From: Candidatus Limnocylindria bacterium
Lineage (GTDB): Bacteria; Chloroflexota; Limnocylindria; P2-11E
Length of the DNA: 37,103 bases
NCBI GenBank assembly: GCA_036523395.1
Contig: DATDEH010000105.1
Coordinates: 1 to 37,103, forward strand
Reading direction: 5' to 3'
The translations under genes and the position numbers were made by a program. Position 1 is the stretch's first letter; each line of letters opens with the position of its first letter. Positions 15,185 to 22,216 of the stretch are shown here, piece after piece. The notes under the pieces are model-generated. The model made no database searches, was not told where the DNA came from, and saw nothing but the letters and a program-made list of their open reading frames with translations.

Positions 15185-16974
15185 CGTGCGCGCGAGGAGA
15201 TGTAGGCCGGCACGGTCGCCATGGGTGGACGCTCGGTCGCGATGATGTCGTGCATCTCCAGATGCAGCTTTCCTCCTTCCTCCGGTGTGATGAGCTTGAT
15301 GGACGAGTTCGCCTCGTCCCAGAGCCTCTCTCCGTGCGCCTCGCCGACGCGCCGGAGCGCGACCTGAAGGATCTCGAAGCTCATCTTGGAGAGCGCGAGG
15401 AGCGTCTGGTTGCGGTGGATGCGCTGCTTCATGTCGACCTGCGCGATCGAGCCGAGGCCCGCTCGGTGCAGCGTGTCGATCAGCAGGCCGGTCTCGACGC
15501 CGTAGCCGGTGAAGAAGGGAAGCTGCTCCAGCAGCGCGCGGCGTCCACCTTGTTCGCCGGAAAGCGGCTGCACCATCCCCGAGAGCTCCGGGAAGAAGAG
15601 GTTGAGGATCGGGCGCGCGGTGAGCTCGGTGACGCGCCCACCGCCGGTCGCCTGCAGCTCGCCGCCGACACGCAGTGGCCGCTGGTAGAAGGCCTTCACG
15701 AACTGCAGATCCGGGCGCATGAGCAGTGGACCGACGATGCCGTACACGAACTTCGGGTGCGCGTTCGAGACGTCCGTGTCGATCCACACGATGATGTCGC
15801 CGCGGAGGACGTGGAGGCTCTTCCAGAGCGCCTCGCCCTTGCCGATGTAGCTGCCCGTGCCGGGAAGGACCTGGCTGTGGATGTGGACCGGGACGCCTTC
15901 CTCACGCGCGATCTCGCGCGTGCGGTCGTCGGAATCCGAATCGATGACGACGATCTCGTCGACCAGCGGGAAGCGCTCCATCAAGCGCGTGCGGATCGCG
16001 CGGATGACGCGGCGCACCGTGGCCTCTTCGTTGAGCGTGGGCAGGCCGACCGAAATGGTCAGCCCCTGACGCTCTTTCGCCTCGACCAGACGGCGCAGGT
16101 CCGCGAACTCGGTGGAGCTGAAGGTGTTCTGGACGAACCACTTGTCGACGATCTCGCCGATGACACGGCTGCGGTCGGCCCGGTCCGCGGGCAGCGTCGG
16201 CAGCGGAAGCGTGAGCTCAGGGCTGACCGGCGTCGCCGTGCGCACGACGATGGCAGCACGGGCGTTCGCGACGATGGACTGACCGACCGGACCAAGTGGA
16301 TCCTCCTGATCCGTGCGTCCCGTCGCACCGAATGCGATCGCATCGTGTTCGGCCAGCTCCTCGTTGATCACGTCGGCAGGATCGCCGGTGCGCGTGATCA
16401 GCCGATCGACGCGGTCGTCGAGCGTGCGTTCGCCGAGCAGCTGGTAGAGCGTGGGGGTGCGGCGGCCCGGAGTCCGCACGTGGAGCAGGGTCACACTGCC
16501 GCCGCGCGCGCGGGCCCAGCCGATCGCGACCTTCGCTGCGAGGTCCGCGTAGCGGCCGCCGCGCACCGGGACGAGCATGCGCCGCGCGCGCGACAGCGGA
16601 CCCTTCACCACGGCGATGTCGCACGGCGGATTGCGGAGGACGTCCTCGATCGTCGTCCCGAGGAGATCCCAGCCGGGACGCCGCCACGACAGCAGAAGCA
16701 GGTCGGGGCGTTCGTTCGCAACGGTCTCCTGTATCGCCTGCCATCCCAGTCGCGCGACGGTCACCAGTGTTCGTGCTCGTGCGTTCGCCGGCACGAGCTG
16801 GTCCAGCGTGCGCCGCAGCCGGCGCGCTTCGGGCTGGACCGAGGCGAGCGCGTCGCCCTCGGGCACCTCGATCGCCGACACGAGGACGAGCTCGTCTCCG
16901 GCGGCGAGGGCGACGGCCAGATCGACGACGGCGCGGTCGCGCTCCGGGTCGACGATCGCGACGAGACACTTCAT
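15181..16974 (-). CDS. Fusion of two universal-stress-protein domains with a GpgS-type glucosyl-3-phosphoglycerate synthase
   Basis: 597 residues from ATG 16974, overlapping the GT4 stop in ATGA. Residues 1-125 (MKCLVAIVDPERDRAVVDLA to PPCDIAVVKGP) and about 130-246 (RRMLVPVRGGRYADLAAKVA to AIVVRTATP) are tandem Usp-like alpha/beta domains. From about 270 on is a GT-A glycosyltransferase: ISVGLPTLNEEATVRRVI, VVIDSDSDDRT, GSYIGKGEALWKSL, WIDTDVSN (D399, D401), MVQPLSGEQGGRR and GYGVETGLLIDTL. These are hallmarks of GT81 GpgS enzymes, which glucosylate 3-phosphoglycerate to start glucosylglycerate synthesis. Stand-alone GpgS is about 320 residues, so the Usp half is an addition, possibly a nucleotide-sensing regulator. 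No dedicated GpgP phosphatase is visible. Confidence 0.88.
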   Translation of the reverse strand: MKCLVAIVDPERDRAVVDLAVALAAGDELVLVSAIEVPEGDALASVQPEARRLRRTLDQLVPANARARTLVTVARLGWQAIQETVANERPDLLLLSWRRPGWDLLGTTIEDVLRNPPCDIAVVKGPLSRARRMLVPVRGGRYADLAAKVAIGWARARGGSVTLLHVRTPGRRTPTLYQLLGERTLDDRVDRLITRTGDPADVINEELAEHDAIAFGATGRTDQEDPLGPVGQSIVANARAAIVVRTATPVSPELTLPLPTLPADRADRSRVIGEIVDKWFVQNTFSSTEFADLRRLVEAKERQGLTISVGLPTLNEEATVRRVIRAIRTRLMERFPLVDEIVVIDSDSDDRTREIAREEGVPVHIHSQVLPGTGSYIGKGEALWKSLHVLRGDIIVWIDTDVSNAHPKFVYGIVGPLLMRPDLQFVKAFYQRPLRVGGELQATGGGRVTELTARPILNLFFPELSGMVQPLSGEQGGRRALLEQLPFFTGYGVETGLLIDTLHRAGLGSIAQVDMKQRIHRNQTLLALSKMSFEILQVALRRVGEAHGERLWDEANSSIKLITPEEGGKLHLEMHDIIATERPPMATVPAYISSRAR

Positions 16975-18191
16975 ACGGCGCCCCCGAGGATGACGGGTAG
17001 CACGCGCTCGCGCAGAACGCGCGGCCAGGCGTGCTCGCGCGCGCGGACGCGCATCCGCATCACCGGCGTGTCGAGCGCGCGCTCGATCGCGTCCGCGATG
17101 ACCTCGCCGCTCGCGTCCGGCGGGACGTAGATCGGGTCGTCGCCGCCCGTTTCCCGCAGGGCGGGGATGTCGCTGCACACGATCGGCATGCGGTGCAAGC
17201 CGGCCTCCAGCATCGGGATCCCGAAGCCTTCGCTCTCGCTCGGGAAGACGAGCACGTCAGCGAGCGCGAAGAGGTCCACGACCGTGCCGTATTTGACGCG
17301 CAGGCCGAGCGCGGCGAGGAGGTGAACACCCTCCACCTTCTTCGCGCGCGCCGACAGCTCGGCGAGGTACGCCTTGTTCGTGGCGTCGTGCGGCCCAACG
17401 GTCCCGGTCACGACGAGCACCGCGTTACGACCGCGACGGCGAAGGACCGCGGTGGCGTCGATCGCCGCCTCGATGCGCTTGCGCCGCGTGAGCCGGACCG
17501 GGAGGAGGAGCAGCGGGTCCGCGTCGAAGAGCCCAAGGCGCTGCGCGAGATGCAGCCCCGTCGGCGCGAGACCGAGCACTTCGCCGACGTCGACGCCGTT
17601 GGTCACGACCTCGATCTCGTCGCGCGAAAGCCGGGTGAGCTGCGACAGCTGCTGCGCCCTTTCCCGCGACACCGTGACGTAGCGAACGCCCGGCACCGCG
17701 CGAGTCACGATGTCCCACGGCGGGCCGTCGCGTCGCAGGGCGGCGTAGCGCTGATCGTAGTACGAGATGTCGTGCGTCCAGGCGATGAAACGGCCGGGAT
17801 GCTCTTGCGCGAGTGTTGCAAGGACCTCCGTGAGCGCGAGGTTGAGCGGCATCGTCATGATGTTGTGCACGACGACGCGGTCCGCACGCTCCACGTGTGG
17901 ACGGATCTTGGCCTCCAGGCGCGCGACGAGCTTTTCATGATCCCTCGTGACGACGCCTTTCGAAAGCGCCGCGAGGTCGCGCTCGACCGCCGGATGTCGC
18001 GAGTCGGCCTCCGCGACGCGGACCACGCGCACGCCGGGCGGCTTCGCTCCGCCACGGCCGGCCAGGACCGCCACCTCTTTACCCGCTGCGAGGAGCGCGG
18101 CGATGTGCGCGCCCATGACCTGCTCGACGCCGCCGAGGATCTGTGGCGTCGTGTAGTGGACGAACAGGATGCGGCGCACGCCGCGGGTCAC
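16971..18191 (-). CDS. GT4-family glycosyltransferase
   Basis: 406 residues from GTG 18191, which overlaps the previous stop in GTGA. GT-B fold: the N-terminal loop ILGGVEQV (19-26) binds the acceptor side, RLTRRKRI (233-240) gives the sugar-nucleotide phosphate contacts, and the EX7E motif is in SESEGFGIPMLEAG (E321, E329). There is no signal peptide or membrane helix. It lies directly upstream of the GpgS fusion with coupled translation. A mannosyl or glucosyl transfer onto the GpgS product would parallel mannosylglucosylglycerate synthesis known from Petrotoga, but this is inference; GT4 enzymes are too diverse to assign donor and acceptor from motifs. Confidence 0.9.
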   Translation of the reverse strand: MTRGVRRILFVHYTTPQILGGVEQVMGAHIAALLAAGKEVAVLAGRGGAKPPGVRVVRVAEADSRHPAVERDLAALSKGVVTRDHEKLVARLEAKIRPHVERADRVVVHNIMTMPLNLALTEVLATLAQEHPGRFIAWTHDISYYDQRYAALRRDGPPWDIVTRAVPGVRYVTVSRERAQQLSQLTRLSRDEIEVVTNGVDVGEVLGLAPTGLHLAQRLGLFDADPLLLLPVRLTRRKRIEAAIDATAVLRRRGRNAVLVVTGTVGPHDATNKAYLAELSARAKKVEGVHLLAALGLRVKYGTVVDLFALADVLVFPSESEGFGIPMLEAGLHRMPIVCSDIPALRETGGDDPIYVPPDASGEVIADAIERALDTPVMRMRVRAREHAWPRVLRERVLPVILGGAV

Positions 18192-20311
18192 GCGGGAGCG
18201 GCCATCCTCGTCTGCGAGAGGCGGCCCTGGCCGCCGGCGACGTGGTCGCCCTTCGCGCCGCGACGTACGCGGAACGTCACGCGCTCGCCGAAGATCTGCA
18301 TGTCGCGGACGTCGATGAGCTCCAACCACGGCGGCAGCGCCGGATCGATGAGCAGCTGCTGCGTCGCTAGGTCAGGCGTCAGCCCGAGGAGGGTGCGCAT
18401 GCAGAGGAAGACCATGCCTGCCGACCACGCCTGCGGGATGCACGAGACGAGGTAGTCCGCCGGGCGCGACGCGAAGCGGAGGTCGCGCTGGAAGCCACAG
18501 AAGAGCTCGGGCAACCGCGCATCCGGGAAGCGTCGACCGGCCTCGATGAGCGCGCTCGTGATCTCCGCCGCTTCCTCGCGGAAGCCGTACCGCGCGAAGC
18601 CCTGCGCGATGAGCGAGTTGTCGTGCGGCCAGACGGAGCCGTTGTGATAGCTCATCGGGTTGTACGTCGGATACGTGCTCGCGAGCGTGCGGATGCCCCA
18701 GCCGGTGTACATGTCCGGCGTCATGAGCCGGCGCACGACCGCCGCAGCGTGATCCGGACTCGCGATGCCGCCCCACAGCGCGTGTCCCGCGTTGCTCGTC
18801 ACGGCGCGCACCTGCTCCTTGTCGCCGTCGAGCGCCTGCGCGTAGCACCCCTGGTCCGGCATCCAGAAGTCGCGTTCGAAGCGCTCGCGCAGCTCGCGCG
18901 CCTCGCCGCGGAGTCGGTCCGCGCGCGCCGCGTCGCCGTCGAGCGCGTAAAGGTCGGCGAGCCCCATCTTCGCGGCGTACAGATACGCCTGGACCTCGAC
19001 GAGCGCGGCGGGGAGCTTCGACCACGTCCCGTCGGGTTCGGAGAGGGACTGGGGCGAATCCTTCCAGCCCTGACTGTGCAGTCGATCCGCGTTGCGGCGC
19101 TCCGCGCGCGACCCGTATTCGACGTACCCATCGCGATCGGCATCGCCGTACGTGTCGCACCACGTGAGCGCGCGCTCCGCCGCGGGCAGCAGCTCGCGCC
19201 AGAGCTCGCGGTCCGCCGTCCACTTCACGGTCTCGGCGACGAGGAGCGCGAAGAGCGGCGTCGCGTCGACGGATCCGTAGTACGGACGATGTGGGATCTC
19301 TCCGAGTCGCGCGAGCTCGCCGCGGCGCAGCTCGTGGAAGATCTTTCCCGGCTCTTCCTCCGAGAAGTCGTCGACCTTCTGGCCCTGGTACTTCGCGAGG
19401 AGCCGGAGCGTGCCGCGCGCGACGTCGGGATTCCAGCCGAGCGTCTGGTACGCGCAGATGAGTCCGTCGCGCCCGAACGGTACCGCGTACCAGGGGATGC
19501 CCGCGGTCGGGTACGGGCCGCTGTCGTGGAACTCCATGAGCGCGCGCAGATCGAGAGCGCTGCGCGTGATGAGGCCCTCGTCGAGCGTCTCGGAGCTCGT
19601 CGTGTAGCGAGCACAGCCGCGAAGGAAGCGGCGATAACGGGCGTTGAGCGCGTCGATGGCGTCGTCGAAGCGATCCGGCGAGGGCGCGGCGCCCGCGCCG
19701 TCCTCGCGCGGGATCACGATGAGCTCGATCGTGAGCACGCCCTGTGGCGGCAGATCGCGCTCGATGTGGAAGACGTTGCCCTCGATGCGATCGGGCGCCG
19801 GGCGCATCGTGATGTCCGTCGTGCGTCGCACCGCGTCGCGGCCGACGCGCTCGAAGACGATGCCGCCCTCGCGGGTGCCCCGCTTGATCTCGTGCGGTGT
19901 CGCGGCGACCTCGCGGTACCCACGCACTGCGAACATGTCGCGGAACGATGCCTCGAACTCGAGCTCGAGCGCGACGTGCACCGGTTGGGGGTTCGCGTTG
20001 AGCACCCCGATGCGCTCGCGCATGCCGTCCGCGAGGAAACGCGTTCGCCGGATGGAGAGCGCTCCAGCCGTGTGGCGCGCGGTGCCGATCGTCGCTCCCT
20101 CCGCGCGCATGAGCTGGAACGTCGCGACGTAGTTCTGCTCCGTGTTCGCCGAGAGCAGGATCGGCGGTGACCCGTTCACGCGCAGCGCGTATCCCGAGAG
20201 GAACTGGGTGTCGTGGTAGTAGAGCCCGAACGGACTCGCGCTCCCGAGCGTCAGCGAGCCATCGTTCTCCGTGATGAGGACGAGGGCGTCCTCTTTGAGC
20301 GAAACGCTCAC
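18188..20311 (-). CDS. Glycogen-debranching-type glycoside hydrolase (amylo-alpha-1,6-glucosidase-like)
   Basis: 707 residues from GTG 20311 (GTGA overlap with the preceding stop). The N-terminal beta domain (about 1-225: LITENDGSLTLGSASPFGLYY, YHDTQFLSGY) matches the GDE_N_bis type. The (alpha/alpha)6 barrel that follows has PWYAVPFGRDGL (D282), SQGWKDSPQSL, TSNAGHALWGGI and SYHNGSVWPHDNSLIA (555-569). Relatives are annotated as amylo-alpha-1,6-glucosidases, and related clan members hydrolyse glucosyl- or mannosylglycerate. Between two glycosyltransferases, a role in trimming or degrading the operon's glycoside is as likely as glycogen debranching. There is no signal peptide. Confidence 0.88.
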   Translation of the reverse strand: MSVSLKEDALVLITENDGSLTLGSASPFGLYYHDTQFLSGYALRVNGSPPILLSANTEQNYVATFQLMRAEGATIGTARHTAGALSIRRTRFLADGMRERIGVLNANPQPVHVALELEFEASFRDMFAVRGYREVAATPHEIKRGTREGGIVFERVGRDAVRRTTDITMRPAPDRIEGNVFHIERDLPPQGVLTIELIVIPREDGAGAAPSPDRFDDAIDALNARYRRFLRGCARYTTSSETLDEGLITRSALDLRALMEFHDSGPYPTAGIPWYAVPFGRDGLICAYQTLGWNPDVARGTLRLLAKYQGQKVDDFSEEEPGKIFHELRRGELARLGEIPHRPYYGSVDATPLFALLVAETVKWTADRELWRELLPAAERALTWCDTYGDADRDGYVEYGSRAERRNADRLHSQGWKDSPQSLSEPDGTWSKLPAALVEVQAYLYAAKMGLADLYALDGDAARADRLRGEARELRERFERDFWMPDQGCYAQALDGDKEQVRAVTSNAGHALWGGIASPDHAAAVVRRLMTPDMYTGWGIRTLASTYPTYNPMSYHNGSVWPHDNSLIAQGFARYGFREEAAEITSALIEAGRRFPDARLPELFCGFQRDLRFASRPADYLVSCIPQAWSAGMVFLCMRTLLGLTPDLATQQLLIDPALPPWLELIDVRDMQIFGERVTFRVRRGAKGDHVAGGQGRLSQTRMAAPA

Positions 20312-21528
20312 GCGGTGGACGTGCTCCTGGCTTTCGCCTGGCTGCGTCTCTCCATGAATCGGAGCTTCTCCTCCTCCATCGAGCGCGCCCCGTCTTCGAT
20401 GACGGCCTCGGATTGCGCCGTGGTCATATCGGCCACGTCCTCGATGAATGTTGCTGTGCGCAGCTGATAAAGAGGCAGCAACGCTTTCGCGAGGCGCTCG
20501 CTGTCTTGCGGACGCACCAGCGCGGCGTCAAGAAAGCGGAACACGACGCCGGCCCACGTTTCTACATCGAGCCGTTGATGCGGAAGGTTGTCGCCGAGGA
20601 TCTCGCGCCAGACGGCCATCTGCTCCTTCGCTCCGGCCTCGTACTTCTCGCGTAGACGAGCGGCGACCGCCGGCACCGCCTCGGGTTCGACCGGGATCAC
20701 CTCGCCGATGAGCGGAACGTCCTTCGAGCCCTGCACCTTTGACCACATCGCTTCGTTCTCGGCGGCCATGCGGAAGAGCGTCCCGACGACCTGCGTGAAC
20801 ATCGGGCCGAGGTCGGCCGCCGGGTCCTTCGGGTCGTGCACCTTCGCGCCGAGGAACGCCTGTGCGACGCGCGCGCCGCGCGCGATCGCGGTCGTGGTCA
20901 TGAAGATGTCGATCCCAAAACGCGCAACGTCCGTGTCCCATACGGGCCGGTCCAGATACGCGCGCGCGAGGTCGGCGCGGAACCCGAACTCGCCGCCGAT
21001 CGGCTGGCGCACGCGGAGTCCGTACAGCGCGCGAGTGAGTGGATAGGCGACCGAGTTCGTGATCGTTCCGTCGTGCTTGTGCCGTGCGTAGAGCGGAGTC
21101 ATGTAGTCGGCGTCGCCGCTCGTGATGGGGGTCAGGAGCCGCCCGATCCACTCGGGAGTGATGCTGCGCAGGTCGCTGTCGACGACAGCGCACGCCCGTG
21201 CGCCGAGCATGCCGACCGCGGTGAAGATCGCGCGGAACGCGGAGCCCTTGCCCGGCGGTCCGATGTAACTGCCCACCGCCACGGGCACGCCGGCCGCCCC
21301 GTCCACGACGCGATCGGGCGTGCCGTCCTGCGAGCCGCCGTCCGCGTTCACGATCGCGACGCGCGCGCCGCGGAAATGCTCGCGCAGTCCCTTCGCCGCG
21401 GTCGACGCGACGAATCCGATCGTCGCCGCATTGCGGAAGCTCGGGATCCCCACGACGACATCGGCCGAGCCGATCTTCGTGATCCCGCCCTTGAGCTGTT
21501 CGTCGAGTGTCAGCTGATCGTCAGGCAT
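20308..21528 (-). CDS. GpgS/mannosylglycerate-synthase-like glycosyltransferase (GT-A)
   Basis: 406 residues. I prefer ATG 21528 over ATG 21540 because GGAGGG (21538-21533) lies 4 nt before it. GT-A motifs: VVVGIPSFRNAATIGFV, VNADGGSQDGTPD, GSYIGPPGKGSAFRAIF, VVDSDLRSITPEWI (D117, D119), RQPIGGEFGFRADLARAYL and TDVARFGIDIFMTT. The GSYIG-GKG block and DSD/DTD metal site parallel the GpgS fusion encoded three genes downstream, so the two are probably related enzymes acting on glycerate-type acceptors. The overall pattern also recalls mannosylglycerate synthases (GT78). The C-terminus is a charged helix (MEEEKLRFMERRSQAKAR). It is the first gene of the six-gene chain, with its own promoter. Confidence 0.82.
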   Translation of the reverse strand: MPDDQLTLDEQLKGGITKIGSADVVVGIPSFRNAATIGFVASTAAKGLREHFRGARVAIVNADGGSQDGTPDRVVDGAAGVPVAVGSYIGPPGKGSAFRAIFTAVGMLGARACAVVDSDLRSITPEWIGRLLTPITSGDADYMTPLYARHKHDGTITNSVAYPLTRALYGLRVRQPIGGEFGFRADLARAYLDRPVWDTDVARFGIDIFMTTTAIARGARVAQAFLGAKVHDPKDPAADLGPMFTQVVGTLFRMAAENEAMWSKVQGSKDVPLIGEVIPVEPEAVPAVAARLREKYEAGAKEQMAVWREILGDNLPHQRLDVETWAGVVFRFLDAALVRPQDSERLAKALLPLYQLRTATFIEDVADMTTAQSEAVIEDGARSMEEEKLRFMERRSQAKARSTSTA

Positions 21529-21571
21529 GCGTCCCTCCATGTGAGTTCACGCACCCTTCCTGTCCTCGGGC

Positions 21572-21578
21572 CATCATA
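21572..21578. promoter_or_regulatory. Overlapping divergent -10 boxes (GT operon and dedA)
   Basis: The plus strand reads CATCAT (21572-21577) exactly 6 nt before the dedA GTG. The minus strand reads TATGAT (21578-21573), 44 nt before the glycosyltransferase ATG 21528. The two elements are the same base pairs read in opposite directions, so polymerase can bind only one way at a time. The gap between the two genes is only 55 nt. Confidence 0.55.
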
Positions 21579-21583
21579 CCGGC

Positions 21584-22216
21584 GTGCTCGAAGCGCTCGA
21601 CGCGATCGTTCTGCCCTTTCTCGAATCGCTCTACGAGCGGTTCGGCTACGTCGGTGTCGTCATCGCGATGACCATCGAGAGCTGTGCGATCCCCGTGCCA
21701 TCTGAGCTGATCCTTCCGTTCGCCGGTTGGAGCGTGTCGCGCGGACTCGTCGAGCCACTCACGTCGTCGCCGTGGAGCTACTGGGGCGCCGTGCTCGCTG
21801 GGGTGCTTGGCAATACGCTCGGGTCGCTCGCCAGCTACGCGATCGGAGCATATGGTGGCCGCCCCCTGGTCGAGAGATACGGCAGATACGTGCTCATCAG
21901 CGCTCACGATCTCGAGCTCGCGGAGCGCTGGTTCGCGCGCTTCGGCGAGGCGACGGTGTTCTTCTCGCGCATGCTGCCGATCGTGCGCACCTTCATCTCG
22001 GTGCCCGCGGGTATCGCGCGCATGCCGCTGTGGCGCTTCACGTTGTTCTCGATCCTCGGCGCCATCCCCTGGGTGATGCTGCTGGTCTGGGGCGGGATGC
22101 AGCTCGGTGATCACTGGCTCGAGCTGAAGCAGTCGCTCAAAGGACTGGACTATCTCGTCGCTGCCCTCATCGCCCTGGGCGTTGGCTTCTTCGTGTGGCG
22201 GCACGTGCGCCGCTGA
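21584..22216 (+). CDS. DedA family membrane protein
   Basis: 210 residues from GTG. The product is an integral membrane protein with the DedA/SNARE-associated pattern: amphipathic N-terminus, IESCAIPVPSELILPFAG (re-entrant loop with an acidic residue), GNTLGSLASYAIGAYGG, and RMLPIVRTFISVPAGIARMP with the conserved arginines. Members such as UptA transport undecaprenyl phosphate across the membrane; others move phospholipids. The next gene begins with a PAP2 phosphatase domain, and DedA plus PAP2 is a sensible polyprenyl-phosphate recycling pair. The stop overlaps the next ATG (TGATG), so the two are coupled. The start is supported by a leaderless-type promoter. Confidence 0.93.
   Translation: MLEALDAIVLPFLESLYERFGYVGVVIAMTIESCAIPVPSELILPFAGWSVSRGLVEPLTSSPWSYWGAVLAGVLGNTLGSLASYAIGAYGGRPLVERYGRYVLISAHDLELAERWFARFGEATVFFSRMLPIVRTFISVPAGIARMPLWRFTLFSILGAIPWVMLLVWGGMQLGDHWLELKQSLKGLDYLVAALIALGVGFFVWRHVRR

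Noticed and set aside
14896-17130. A 744-codon open frame on the plus strand opposite the Usp-GpgS gene
   Set aside because: It is a mirror frame of a GC-rich gene: no domain is recognisable, composition is Arg/Asp/Ala-rich, and the minus strand carries clear GpgS and Usp motifs.
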